DNA of 64,000 nucleotides, from assembly GCF_029382255.1 (NCBI RefSeq), contig NZ_JARLLG010000008.1:111259-175258 (forward strand), read 5' to 3'. A program made the translations under genes and the position numbers. Of this stretch, positions 17,769-26,882 are shown piece by piece. This stretch comes from Isoptericola croceus (lineage in GTDB: Bacteria > Actinomycetota > Actinomycetes > Actinomycetales > Cellulomonadaceae). The notes below the pieces were generated by a model that worked only from the letters and a program-made list of their open reading frames with translations, was not told the origin of the DNA and ran no database searches. Every line of letters starts with the position of its first letter. Position 1 is the first letter of the stretch.

Positions 17769-18258
17769 GATGGCGGCTTCGCAGGCACCTAGCGAGAGAT
17801 GGCGGCCGGAAAATCTGCCTTCTGTTGGTGTCGGCAACTGGCGCACCAACGCCAGGCCGTCGGCTGCGCATGGCTCCGCAGGCCATTCCGCCGCCTGACG
17901 ACGGCTGCCTCCTCCCCGTGCAGCAGTCACCCATGCAACGGAGGCTCCACGACCCCGCCAGCTGGACCAAGGAACACGCCCGCACCGCTTGCACCACACC
18001 CGCCCGAGACCGCGGCGGTGTACCGGCGCGATGCCACCCGCCTGTAACCGATGCACACGCGCCTCGCCCGCGTTGACGACCGGTACGCACGCGAAGGCGA
18101 GGGACGGCGCGCCGACAGCAGTCACCCCCTCCCCCGTTCGGCGGGTGCTACAGCCGCGAGTTCCACTCCGAACCGGGAGGATGAGGCGGCCTCATCGCCG
18201 ATGCGTCCGCCAGGCACCGGAGGATCAGCGATCATCCGGGTGTACCTAGGCTTGCCCC

Positions 18259-18690
18259 ATGATCGCCATCGGCCCAGCCCGCCCCGACGACGGCCACCGG
18301 GTTTGGCCCCTGGCACGGGACTTCGCCACCAGCTTCACGCCGGAGCGCCCTGCGTTCGACGGCAGCTTCGCGGCGCTCATTGCCCGTTCAGACACACTCG
18401 TCGCCATCGCCACGCCGCAGGACGAGCCCGACGCCGTCGTCGGCTACCTGCTGGCGTCCACGCACCTGACGTTCCTCGCGAACGGACCTGTTTGCTGGAT
18501 CGAGGAGGTCATGGTCGACCCGGTCCGACGCAGGTCGGGCATCGGGGCCGCGCTCGTGGCGTACGCCGAGGACTGGGCGTACGGACAGGGGTGCGCCTAA
18601 GTCTCCCTGGCCAGCCGACGCGCCGGCGGCTTCTACCAACGCCTGGGCTACGAGGACTCGGCCGTATTCTTCAAGCGCTCCATCCTGTAG
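18259..18690 (+). pseudogene. GNAT acetyltransferase with a premature stop
   Basis: The frame reads as a normal small GNAT through VCWIEEVMVDPVRRRSGIG (acetyl-CoA loop RRRSGIGAAL) to GQGCA, then meets TAA at 18598. The same frame continues past the stop with VSLASRRAGGFYQRLGYEDS and SAVFFKRSIL, the conserved C-terminal GNAT strand, and stops at TAG 18690. One base change therefore separates a 143-codon gene from the truncated form. It lies just left of the island. Confidence 0.8.
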
Positions 18691-18784
18691 GGGCGCTGCT
18701 GTCGAACTGCTGGGGGCTCGAGTCGGACGACCTGCCGCGTTCTGCAGCTCGGCATGCCGGAACCGACACCGCCGCCGACAAGGG

Positions 18785-18876
18785 TGTCGACGTGCAACGC
18801 ACACTGCGCGGACAACCCTGCAGACCTCGCGCGATCTCGGGCGTGTTGAGCCGGTCGCGCAGAGTAGGCTGCACCG
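18785..18876 (+). repeat. Left end L1 (outermost copy)
   Basis: It starts TGTCGACGTGCAACGCA and continues with the internal motifs shared by the other left ends (CTGCGCGGACA, GCGCGATCTCGGGCGTG, AGTAGGCTGCACCGG). No right end precedes it, only the weak CCGACA four bases before, so it may be the outer edge of the island. Confidence 0.7.
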
Positions 18877-18914
18877 GCGTGCGCCCGCGACCGGCGACCA
18901 CAGACCGTCGACGG

Positions 18915-18978
18915 CCGCGGTACCTTGCGCGGTCTCGGGAGTGTCGCCGAGGTTGCGAAGGGTAGGCCAACTACTCGC
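18915..18978 (+). repeat. Truncated left end in front of the first NUDIX gene
   Basis: The segment GCGGTACCTTGCGCGGTCTC through AGGCCAACTACTCGCG matches the internal part of left end L6 at 34591-34659 but lacks the terminal TGTCGACGTGC. The NUDIX unit thus lost its tip, and L1 lies 40 bp upstream in its place. Confidence 0.65.
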
Positions 18979-19005
18979 GACGACAAGCCGGAGGCACGCG
19001 CCATG

Positions 19006-19407
19006 TCACCGCTGCGCCGCGATGAGGTCCACCAGAAGACTCGGGTACAGCGGGTGAGCGAATGCTAGGCAAGGGAAGTCCTGGGCACTAAAGAACCGCA
19101 GGTCGTCGTGTTCGTCGGGCGCCCTGTTGGTGATGCGGCCGGCCCACTCGGCGACGAGGTGAGCGTCGAGCGCCATGTCGTCTGACTCAATCCTGAACAG
19201 CACCGTCGGCTCGACGAGGGCCTCGATACCGAGTTCCTCGCGCAACTCGCGAGCCAGGGCAACAACCGTACTTTCGCCTGGTTCGATGTGACCACCCGGA
19301 AGATCCCACACGCCCGGGCACCAGCGACGCGACGCGGACCGAAGCCCCAGCAACACAGCACCACCTCGATAGAGCACACCTGCGACAACCCGATGTTCGT
19401 AGCCCAC
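19006..19407 (-). CDS. NUDIX hydrolase (copy 1)
   Basis: This 133-residue single-domain NUDIX protein has the Nudix box GHIEPGESTVVALARELREELG (Gx5Ex7REUxEExGU pattern). Such enzymes hydrolyse nucleoside diphosphate linked to another moiety, for example oxidised or non-canonical nucleotides. The GTG start follows no strong ribosome site. It is nearly the same protein as copy 2 at 34687-35094, with changes clustered near the C-terminal third, and each copy is alone inside a unit of well under 1 kb. Its substrate cannot be inferred. Confidence 0.88.
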   Translation of the reverse strand: MGYEHRVVAGVLYRGGAVLLGLRSASRRWCPGVWDLPGGHIEPGESTVVALARELREELGIEALVEPTVLFRIESDDMALDAHLVAEWAGRITNRAPDEHDDLRFFSAQDFPCLAFAHPLYPSLLVDLIAAQR

Positions 19408-19490
19408 GTGCGCACGCTATCTCTCCCGCCCGGAGTACTCGTTCACCTGTGTTGAACGAGTCAGGCGCAGACGCTTAGGAAGCGCATGTG

Positions 19491-19622
19491 CAGGATCGAT
19501 CAATCTAGGCTGCACGTCGACACAAACAGTGTCGAGGTGCAACGAAGATTGCGCGGACTCGCCTTCCTACCTTGCGCGACCTCGGGCGTGTCACGCTCGG
19601 TGCGCAAAGTACGTTGCACCGG
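19491..19622. repeat. Junction R2 - spacer - L2
   Basis: A right end finishes CTAGGCTGCACGTCGACA at 19522. A 7-bp spacer CAAACAG follows, and a left end starts TGTCGAGGTGCAACG at 19530 and runs to about 19622. The subterminal sequence of this right end (CAGGATCGATCAATCTAGG) is the NUDIX-unit type, shared with R7. Confidence 0.75.
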
Positions 19623-19685
19623 CCGGCGGCGACCAAGGTGGGTGCAGGGCCGACCAGGACGGTCGTCACGACACCAGAGGCCGCG

Positions 19686-19823
19686 TTGGCGCTGCCCCCG
19701 CTGACCTCCGTCCGTCAGACGGCCGACGCCATGGCCCGGATCGATCTGCTCGACGGCACCGTCAGCGCTGACGAAATCCGATACGACGCCGCGCTCGTGC
19801 ACAGCGCGAGCACAAGCGCCGTG
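19686..19823 (+). pseudogene. C-terminal fragment of a LacI family regulator
   Basis: The frame contains PPLTSVRQTADAMARI, the hallmark segment near the C-terminus of LacI-family sensor domains, followed by DLLDGTVSADEI and VHSAST. Nothing upstream encodes the rest of the protein, because the left end L2 begins only about 60 bp earlier. This is a relic carried in the unit. Confidence 0.55.
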
Positions 19824-19844
19824 ATCCTCGTCCGCGTCGAAGGG

Positions 19845-20460
19845 TGGTGACGGCGAGGACGTTGGCCGTGATCACGATGCCGATGCCGATCAGCTGGTGC
19901 AGCGTCAGGTGCTGCTCCAGCAGGAGCAGGCCGGACAGGGCCGCCAGTGCGGGTTGGGCGCTGGACAGGACGCCGAACAGCCGCGGCGGGACGGTACGTC
20001 AGGCCGTGACGTCGGCGGCGAACGGCACGACGGAGCACAACAGGCCGGCAGCAAGGACCTGCCAGGCGATACTGACGTCCCAGCCGCCGTGGACGCCGAC
20101 CTTTACGAGGACGGGGAGGTCGCCCAGCGCGTACAGCGCGCTAGCCACGGCCGATACCTGCAACCCGGGCAGCCGCGCCCCGACCACCCGGTTCAGGACG
20201 ATGTACGCCGCCCAGCAGGCGCCGGCCACGAGGCCGAATGCGAGTCCCAGCAGGTTGCTGGCGAGGCCAGACAGCACCAGGACGTCGGCGCCGACGGCCG
20301 CGACTACCCGCGATCAGCAGGTCGAGCGCCGCGCTGCGCAAGCAGCTCTCGGGGCCGCGAGCAAGATCCGCTCGCGCTTGTCCTGCTTGGCCCGCTCGCG
20401 GCGCCCGGTCGGCCTGCGTCCGTGTTCCAAGCGGCCCCCTCTTGACAATATTTCTGAGGC
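19845..20460 (-). pseudogene. Decayed EamA/RhtA-type exporter
   Basis: Pieces of one membrane protein are found in shifting frames: LLGLAFGLVAGACWAAYIVL and WDVSIAWQVLAAGLLCSVVPF (19999-20277), then in another frame RLFGVLSSAQPALAALSGLL with LHQLIGIGIVITANVLA (about 19850-19990). Together they match the second repeat of an EamA transporter. At least one frameshift separates them, and the N-terminal half (20280-20460) is unreadable, so the gene is dead. Confidence 0.65.
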
Positions 20461-20725
20461 GGCTCATGATTGAGCCTACTCGGCCTCATCGGGCGGGGCG
20501 AGGTCCCCAGGAGAGCGAAATGTCGCAGCAAGGAGCGGCGCAGAGCTTGCCCGGCTCCTTCCCGGCGCGAGGGTGACGGATTCCGGCCAAGGCGCCGTCT
20601 TCCAGTACCACCGCGAGTTCGTCGACGCCGCGCGCGACGTCCTCCACCGCTAGTTCCCGTCGCGGCACTCATCCGTCATCGACACAAGCCAGCACCACAC
20701 CACCAGACCAAGAAGGACGGCCATC

Positions 20726-21730
20726 ATGCGCGCGTTTGTCATCAATGAGTACAAGGAGCCGCTGCAGGAAGCGGACGTCCCCGAGCCCGTGGTCGGTGAG
20801 CACGACGTGCTTGTCCAGGTCCAGGCCGCCGGGCTCAACGTCGTGGACGAGAAGATCCGGCAGGGGTCGTACAAGACGTTGCTCCGGTACGAGCTGCCGC
20901 AGGTCATGGGCAGCGACGTCGCCGGAACGGTGATCGACGTCGGCGCCAAGGTGCGGGGGTTCGCGCCCGGCGACCAGGTGTACGCCCAGCCCCGCCTCGA
21001 CCGCATCGACCGCGTCGGAACCTTCGCCGAGCGCATCGCCGTACCCGAGGCCGAGGTGGCCCTCAAGCCCGCGTCGGTCAGCCTGGAAGAGGCGGGCTCG
21101 CTGCCGCTGGTGGCCCTGACCGCGTGGCAGGCGCTCGTCGAGAGGGGCAACGTGCAGCCGGGGCAGCGAGTCCTGATCCACGCCGGCGCCGGTGGCGTCG
21201 GGACCATCGCGATCCAGCTGGCCAAGCACCTCGGCGCCACGGTCGCCACCACGGCCAGCGCCGGCAACGCCGACTTCGTCCGGGAGCTGGGTGCCGACAG
21301 CGTCATCGACTACCGCAACCAGGACTTCGAGCAGCTCCTGGACGGGTACGACCTGGTGCTGGACAGCGTCGGCGGGGAGACCCTCGAGAAGTCCCTGCGG
21401 GTGCTGCGCCCCGGTGGCAAGGCGATCGGGATCGTCGGGCCGCCCGACCCCGCGTTCGCCCGCGAGAAGGGCCTGAACCCGGTGCTGCGCCTCGCGATGG
21501 CAGCGCTCAGCAGGAAGATCCGCCGGCAGGCGCGCAAGCTCGGGGTGACCTACGAGTTCCTCTTCATGCACGCCAGCGGCGACCAGCTCCGCCAGATCAC
21601 AGCCCTCGTCGATGACGGCGTGCTGCGCCCCGTCGTCGGACGGGTCTTCGACTTCGACGAGACGGTGCAGGCCGTGCAGTCGCTCGGCAAGGGCGGCGTC
21701 CGCGGCAAGTCCGTCATCACCGGGGTCTGA
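20726..21730 (+). CDS. NAD(P)-dependent oxidoreductase, MDR / quinone reductase-like
   Basis: The 334-residue medium-chain reductase has a GroES-like N-domain and a Rossmann domain with the NADPH loop HAGAGGVGTIAIQLAK (about residues 150-165). The zinc-binding Cys cluster of alcohol dehydrogenases is absent, placing it with zinc-independent quinone or enoyl reductases. ATG 20726 follows AAGAAGGACGG. It lies 42 bp upstream of a hydrolase in the same direction, and a TetR gene follows, so the set resembles a small stress or xenobiotic operon inside the second unit. Confidence 0.88.
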   Translation: MRAFVINEYKEPLQEADVPEPVVGEHDVLVQVQAAGLNVVDEKIRQGSYKTLLRYELPQVMGSDVAGTVIDVGAKVRGFAPGDQVYAQPRLDRIDRVGTFAERIAVPEAEVALKPASVSLEEAGSLPLVALTAWQALVERGNVQPGQRVLIHAGAGGVGTIAIQLAKHLGATVATTASAGNADFVRELGADSVIDYRNQDFEQLLDGYDLVLDSVGGETLEKSLRVLRPGGKAIGIVGPPDPAFAREKGLNPVLRLAMAALSRKIRRQARKLGVTYEFLFMHASGDQLRQITALVDDGVLRPVVGRVFDFDETVQAVQSLGKGGVRGKSVITGV

Positions 21731-21772
21731 AGGCCCTTCTCAGCCGTCGAGACCAGGAAGCAGGAGAACATC

Positions 21773-22639
21773 ATGAGCACCGACAACACGTCGAACGAAA
21801 CCGTCGTCACCTCGTACGCGCACGCCCCGACCCGCACCATCACCGCCGGCGACGTCACCTACGCCTACCGTGAGCTCGGACCGAAGGGCGGGATCCCCGT
21901 GGTGTTCTTCGTGCACCTCGCCGCGACGCTGGACAACTGGGACCCCCGGATCGTGGACCCCATCGCGAAGAACCGCCACGTCATCACCTTCGACAACCGA
22001 GGCGTCGGCGCCTCCACCGGCAACGTTCCCGACAGCATCGAGGCCATGGCCGACGACGCCTACACGTTCATCAAGGCCCTCGGCTTCGACACGATCGACA
22101 TCTTCTCCTTCTCCCTGGGTGGCATGATCGCGCAGGACCTCGCGGCCGAGCACCCTGACCTGGTCCGCAAGCTCGTCCTGACCGGCACCGGTCCCCGGGG
22201 CGGCAAGGACATCGACAAGATCGTCGCCACCACCTACTACGACGTCCTGCGCGCGACCCTGACCCGGAAGGACCCGAAGGAGTTCCTGTTCTTCAACCGG
22301 AACGCCACCGGCAAGCCCGCTGCCCGCGCGTTCGTCAACCGCCTCAAGGAGCGCACGGTCGACCGCGACAAGGACATCTCGATGAAGGGGTTCCGGACCC
22401 AGCTCAAGGCGATCCAGAGGTACGGGCGCTCGGCCCCGTCCGACCTGTCGACGCTCACACAGCCCACCCTGATCGCCAACGGCGACAACGACCGGATGGT
22501 GCCCACGGTCCTCTCCGAGGACCTGCACCGCCGCATCAAGGGCTCCGAGCTGGTCATCTACCCCGACTCGGGGCACGGCGGCATCTTCCAGTTCCACGAG
22601 AAGTTCGCCGCCGTCGCCGTCGAGTTCCTCGGCCGCTGA
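21773..22639 (+). CDS. Alpha/beta hydrolase
   Basis: The 288-residue protein has an alpha/beta-hydrolase fold: HLAATLDNWDP (oxyanion region, with L where a second Gly is usual), FDNRGVGAST, nucleophile elbow FSFSLGGM (SxSxGG), ANGDNDRMVP (acid) and PDSGHGGIFQ (His). Relatives include haloperoxidase-like and dienelactone-type esterases. ATG 21773 follows AGCAGGAGAAC. It probably shares a transcript with the MDR gene. Confidence 0.88.
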   Translation: MSTDNTSNETVVTSYAHAPTRTITAGDVTYAYRELGPKGGIPVVFFVHLAATLDNWDPRIVDPIAKNRHVITFDNRGVGASTGNVPDSIEAMADDAYTFIKALGFDTIDIFSFSLGGMIAQDLAAEHPDLVRKLVLTGTGPRGGKDIDKIVATTYYDVLRATLTRKDPKEFLFFNRNATGKPAARAFVNRLKERTVDRDKDISMKGFRTQLKAIQRYGRSAPSDLSTLTQPTLIANGDNDRMVPTVLSEDLHRRIKGSELVIYPDSGHGGIFQFHEKFAAVAVEFLGR

Positions 22640-22941
22640 CCGCACCGCACCGACCGGAGGCAGGACATGGCGACGGCACATCGCGCGACGAAGAAGCCGT
22701 TCGCCTCAATGATCTTGCCGTGGGTCCGCCCGGACCAACCACGGCAGACGGGGTCGCCGAGACGTCGCGCTGGTACGACGTCTCGGCGATCGGCGTGACG
22801 GTCGGCGCACGAGCACTGGTCTACCTCCGGCAACGTGACGGATTCCGCACCGATGCCTTCCGCAAGCACGTCGACGAGCTGCCCGAGCGCTCGCCGCGAA
22901 GGCGGAGTCCCTCCTCGTGGACGTGCACTCCGTCGCCAGCA

Positions 22942-23142
22942 GGCTGGGTGCACATGGGCTACATCGAGACCCGCATGGCCGCGCATGCGGACGGGCCCAC
23001 GATGGCGCCGGCCGACCTGGTGACGAAGGTCTACGACACCGTCGAGGCCGACGAGTACGAGGTCATCGGCGACGAGCTGACCACCCAGGTCAAGGCTGCG
23101 CTGAGCGCTCCGGTCGAGGCCCTCTACCCGGAGCGCCGCGGC
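22942..23142 (+). pseudogene. C-terminal fragment of a short-chain dehydrogenase
   Basis: The frame GWVHMGYIETRMAAHADGPT, then ADLVTKVYDTVEADEYEVI and KAALSAPVEALYPE, is the usual end of an SDR oxidoreductase (post-Rossmann segment plus the C-terminal helix). The catalytic YxxxK and nucleotide-binding parts are not found in the preceding 300 bp, which hold only shifted pieces. The frame has no stop and runs on toward the TetR gene. Confidence 0.55.
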
Positions 23143-23170
23143 GCCGGGGCGCCGGGGCGCCGGGGCGCCC
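23141..23170. repeat. Short tandem repeat of GCGCCGGGG
   Basis: A little over three consecutive 9-bp units of GCGCCGGGG lie between the SDR remnant and the TetR gene. They are low-complexity and probably have no function of their own. Confidence 0.6.
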
Positions 23171-23235
23171 ATGGTCACCATGGAAGAATGAGCGCCGGCA
23201 GCATCGAGCCCGCTCAGCAACGAAGGAGGGCAGCC

Positions 23236-23838
23236 ATGCCACACACCTCCCAGCCGGTCGGACGGCGCGAGCGGAACAAGCAGCAGAAGCTTGAACGGAT
23301 CGTGGCCGCCGCGAGCGAGCTGTTCGCCGAGCGGGGCGTCGATGACGTCACCACCCAGGAGATCGCCGACAGGGCCGACATCGGTGCGGGCACGCTGTTC
23401 CTCTACGCCAAGAACAAGGGCGAGCTGCTCCTGCTCGTGCAGAACTCGACCTACGCTGAAGCGCTCGAACAGGGCAAGGCAGCGGCCACAGCCATCACCG
23501 ACCCGCTCGACGCGGTGATGGCGATCGTCCGCCCTGTCGTGCAGTGCAACCGCAAGCAGGTCGACAACGGGCGGACCTACCTGCGAGAGATCATCTTCGG
23601 CGATCCCGAGGAGCCACACCACCGCGAAGCACTCGCCCTGACCGTGCAGACCGAGGCGGCGATCGCCGCCGTCCTGCTGCGTGACGGGCGCGCCAGCGCC
23701 CAGCAGGCCGCGACGCGGGCCCACATCGTGTCCGCGATCATGTTCGTCAGCATGGCCGCGACGATCAACGCCGCCGACCCGGTCGACGACCTCGTGCAGG
23801 AGATCCGGGACCAGGTGCAGGTTCTCCTGCCGACGTGA
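23236..23838 (+). CDS. TetR/AcrR family transcriptional regulator
   Basis: The 200-residue protein has an N-terminal HTH (about residues 18-62; VTTQEIADRADIGAGTLFLY, AKNKGELL). The C-terminal part is helical and unremarkable. ATG 23236 sits 6 bp after GGAGGG, which decides the start over the long open frame upstream. It lies downstream of and collinear with the MDR and hydrolase genes and may regulate them, although no clear palindrome was recognised nearby. Confidence 0.88.
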   Translation: MPHTSQPVGRRERNKQQKLERIVAAASELFAERGVDDVTTQEIADRADIGAGTLFLYAKNKGELLLLVQNSTYAEALEQGKAAATAITDPLDAVMAIVRPVVQCNRKQVDNGRTYLREIIFGDPEEPHHREALALTVQTEAAIAAVLLRDGRASAQQAATRAHIVSAIMFVSMAATINAADPVDDLVQEIRDQVQVLLPT

Positions 23839-24031
23839 GACCACCTCTGACGGCACATCGTCAGGGCGAACGACTTGGTCGGCGGTCCGTCAATGAAAGT
23901 TCAGTCGCCCTCGCCTGCTCAGGACGAAGGGCCGGCGTACTGGACCGCACTGGGTAACGATGGGCTCCCGGACCGGGAACGAGGAAGGGGAGCCTGGCCT
24001 GCGGCAACTCGGACATGGAACGATCCGGGTC

Positions 24032-24511
24032 ATGGAGTTCCGTGCAGCCACTGACGACGATCTCGATCTGCTCTACGACCTGATGCTCGAGGCGTTCAAC
24101 TGGGACGGCACTCGTCGGTTCACGCGGAGCGAGGTCGTTGCGGACACTCACACCGCGCGCTACCTCGGAGGATGGATCAGACCGGGCGACTTCGGAGTCG
24201 TCGCAGTGGACGAAGGCAGGCCGGTCGGAGCCGTGTGGGCACGAGCACTCCCGGCTGCAGCACCCGGGTACGGGTACGTCGACGACGACATCCCCGAGAT
24301 CGGCATGGCTGTCACCAGCGAAGCGCGAGGGCGCGGCGTGGGAACGGCCCTGCTGACCCGATGCATCAACCAAGCGCGGACACTGGGGTGGAAGGGCTTG
24401 AGCCTGAGTGTCGAGGACGGCAATACGGCCGCCTGCACCCTGTACGAGCGGTGCGGCTTCGTGACGGTCGGCAGGACTGGGAACTCGGACACCATGCTGC
24501 GGAAGTTCTGA
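24032..24511 (+). CDS. GNAT family N-acetyltransferase (complete copy)
   Basis: The 159-residue acetyltransferase has the acetyl-CoA pyrophosphate loop ARGRGVGTALL and the GNAT C-terminal segment NTAACTLYERCGFVTVG. The N-terminal half (EFRAATDDDLDLLYDLMLEA) fits the family start. Its 3' half is duplicated at 17532-17768 with very few changes, so part of this gene has been copied within the region. The target amine is unknown. Confidence 0.88.
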   Translation: MEFRAATDDDLDLLYDLMLEAFNWDGTRRFTRSEVVADTHTARYLGGWIRPGDFGVVAVDEGRPVGAVWARALPAAAPGYGYVDDDIPEIGMAVTSEARGRGVGTALLTRCINQARTLGWKGLSLSVEDGNTAACTLYERCGFVTVGRTGNSDTMLRKF

Positions 24512-24687
24512 GAAGGCGGCTCTTCGCGGAGGAGGGGGGTGCCTGATGACACGCCGGAGACTCCCTTGTCCTGTATCCGAGCGGGGTCGAGAGTTTGCCC
24601 GCTCTCCCCAGGGCGGGGGCCCGTTCACGCCGATAGCGTGAGTCGGGAGTCCGCCGCACTCCGCATGCCAAGCGATCGGAGGATCCG

Positions 24688-25311
24688 ATGAGGGCTGGCG
24701 TAGCCGGAACCTCCATCGTGGCCATCGGCCTCGCGCTCGCTGGCTGCGACTCGGAACCGCCGACGTCGGCTGCGACGCCCGAACCGATATCCACATCGAC
24801 GGAGGCTGGACCTACCCGGATGAGCCCGGGGAGCGGTGTGCTCCTCCCCGAGAACTCTCTGGACCAGCACGTCGACGAACCCTTGCCGACAGCGGACGCG
24901 GGCGCCGACCGACCAACGGCCGAGCCTTCACCGGAACTCGATGAGCCCGACGATGACTCCGGACCGAACCTGGACCCTGACGCCGAAGCTGATGAAATCT
25001 GCCGCCAGGCAAGCAACGCGCTCAGGGCGCCCCCGACTGCCGACGCCAGGGGCCTGCGTGCTCTCGCCTCGTCCTTCCAGATGGCAGTCAGCGCCGGGGG
25101 CAACTGGCCGACGACGAACATCCGACTCACCACGGTCCGAAGCGAAGCCTCAAGCGTGGCCTGGGCCCTAAACGACGCTGCCCGAATAGCCGAAGACCTC
25201 AAGCGAGCCCGCGACTTCCCCGAACTGATCTCCGCCGTGACGGAGCACGACCTCGACACTGCTCTACAGCGCGCAGATACCGCCATCGGAAGGCTCAACA
25301 CTCACTGTTGA
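24688..25311 (+). CDS. Putative secreted lipoprotein of unknown function
   Basis: The 207-residue protein has a short signal peptide with lipobox ALAGC (Cys near residue 20). A low-complexity Pro/Glu/Asp/Thr linker (about 21-100) follows, then a helical C-terminal domain with two Cys (EICRQAS and the final HC). I recognise no family. The acidic linker suggests a surface-tethered domain. ATG 24688 follows GGAGG. It is the last gene before the right end R3. Confidence 0.7.
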   Translation: MRAGVAGTSIVAIGLALAGCDSEPPTSAATPEPISTSTEAGPTRMSPGSGVLLPENSLDQHVDEPLPTADAGADRPTAEPSPELDEPDDDSGPNLDPDAEADEICRQASNALRAPPTADARGLRALASSFQMAVSAGGNWPTTNIRLTTVRSEASSVAWALNDAARIAEDLKRARDFPELISAVTEHDLDTALQRADTAIGRLNTHC

Positions 25312-25331
25312 GGGCCGTCCGTCAGAGCAAG

Positions 25332-25550
25332 GCGTACCAGCGGGATCGCCAGGTCCGGGCTGCCCGCGGACCCCGAATGACGTCATGTAAAGGTCAAGCA
25401 AGATTCGAGCCCGAACCATGTTACATAGGTGAGGGTTTGTGAAATCTAGGTTGCACGTCGACAACACATGTCGACGTGCAGCGCAGGTGGCGCGGACACG
25501 CCCCGGCACATTGCGCGAGCTCGCACGTGTCGCGTGACCCTACGAACACG
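25332..25550. repeat. Junction R3 - spacer - L3
   Basis: The right end spans about 130 bp (25332-25463), is closely related to R4 and R6, and finishes GGTTGCACGTCGACA. The spacer is ACACA (25464-25468, 5 bp). The left end begins TGTCGACGTGCAGCGCAGG at 25469. Confidence 0.8.
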
Positions 25551-25781
25551 GTCTCCGGACACGCCGGGGCGACTCAATCTGGGACGTGCTGACCGATGCA
25601 GGTGTGCTCGCCAAGCCGAGCACGGGCCGGCAGAACCTGGTTCGGCAGGCGTCCAGCGTGCTCACGACGATGGAGGATTCCGCGGCGCAAGCCACACGTC
25701 GTACTTGGACAAGCTGGGCGGGGAACGTTCGGTACTCAGAGGGACGCAAAATCCGGTGACATCGCGGCAATTCTCGCCAGA

Positions 25782-26672
25782 ATGGCCGGCATGGATGATG
25801 TTGAAGTCGTCGTGGCCCACAGCCAGCGCGCGACGCTGCGCGTCGGCGACGTGTTCCTGAAGGTCGACGGCGACCCGGCGCACGTCGAAGTCGAGGTCCG
25901 GGCGATGGCCATGGCGCCGATACCGACCCCGGAGATTCTCTGGCGCGAGCCGCCCGTGCTCGCGATCGCGGCTGTGCCCGGCAAGGCGCTCGGCGTACTG
26001 GGCGAATCCTCGGCCGCGTCGCCAGCGGCATGGGCTGCGGCGGGTGCCGCCATACGGAGGCTGCACGATGCGCCGTTGCCGCCGTGGCCGGGGCCCAGGC
26101 TCGACGACCTGGCGGCGGAGCTCGACCGCGAGTGCGCGTGGCTGCTCGCCAACGCCGCTCTGCCCGCCGAGGTGATCCGGCACAACCGCGAGATCGCCGA
26201 GGCCGCGCTCCGGCCGTGGAGACCGGTGTTCATCCACGGCGACCTGCAGATCACCCACGTGTTCGTCGATGGCGACGAGGTCACCGGCGTCATCGACTGG
26301 TCGGAGGCCGCCCCCGGCGACGCCATGTTCGACCTCGCCACCTTGACGCTCGGGCACGAGGAACGCCTGGACGAGGTGCTTGCCGGCTACGGCGCCGGCG
26401 CGGATCGGGCCGTGATTCGCGCCTGGTGGTCGCTGCGCAGCCTGGTGGCGTCGCGCTGGCTGATCGAGCACGGCTTCGATCCGGACGCGCCGGGGTGCGA
26501 ATTCGACGTGCTCAGATCCCGGATGCGGGAACAACAGGCTCGGCTTACGGGTACCGGCGCGACGACGCGGGCCAGACGTACCAACGGGATCGCCGGGTCC
26601 GAGCCGCCAGCGAATCCCGGCTATCGTCAAGCAAAGGTCGAGAAAAATTCAAGCGCGAACCATGCTACATAG
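25782..26672 (+). CDS. Aminoglycoside phosphotransferase-like kinase
   Basis: The ~296-residue protein has the APH-type catalytic loop FIHGDLQITHVFVDG and the metal-binding segment GVIDWSEAAPGDAMFDLA, plus an N-lobe with the phosphate-anchoring Lys in DVFLKVDG. Members phosphorylate small molecules such as aminoglycosides, macrolides or choline; the target is unknown. ATG 25782 and 25791 are both possible. The last ~32 codons lie inside the right end R4, so the natural stop was apparently lost and the protein now ends in transposon-end sequence. It is the only gene in its unit. Confidence 0.8.
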   Translation: MAGMDDVEVVVAHSQRATLRVGDVFLKVDGDPAHVEVEVRAMAMAPIPTPEILWREPPVLAIAAVPGKALGVLGESSAASPAAWAAAGAAIRRLHDAPLPPWPGPRLDDLAAELDRECAWLLANAALPAEVIRHNREIAEAALRPWRPVFIHGDLQITHVFVDGDEVTGVIDWSEAAPGDAMFDLATLTLGHEERLDEVLAGYGAGADRAVIRAWWSLRSLVASRWLIEHGFDPDAPGCEFDVLRSRMREQQARLTGTGATTRARRTNGIAGSEPPANPGYRQAKVEKNSSANHAT

Positions 26673-26800
26673 ACGCGGGTTCGTGAAAACTAGGTTGCAC
26701 GTCGACAACTGTCGACGTGCAGCGCGGTTTGCGCGGACACGCCTGCCTACCTTGCGCGATCTCGGGCGTGTCGAGCTGGTCGCGCAATGTAGGTTGCACG
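26576..26800. repeat. Junction R4 - spacer - L4
   Basis: The right end (26576-26707) ends AGGTTGCACGTCGACA. The spacer is only AC (26708-26709). The left end starts TGTCGACGTGCAGCGCGG at 26710 and runs to AGGTTGCACG at 26800. The right end overlaps the 3' end of the phosphotransferase gene. Confidence 0.8.
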
Positions 26801-26882
26801 CTCGCCTCGCCTGGTACGCCACTCGCACAAGGTGCTGTGCGAGAGCAGCAGCGGCCGGGCGCCGGCCCGTTAGCCTCGCGTC

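Noticed and set aside
17415-18125. 236-codon minus-strand frame
   Set aside because: No domain or ribosome site; it is rich in Arg/Gly/Pro and overlaps the truncated GNAT copy. The region 17769-18258 holds no supported gene.
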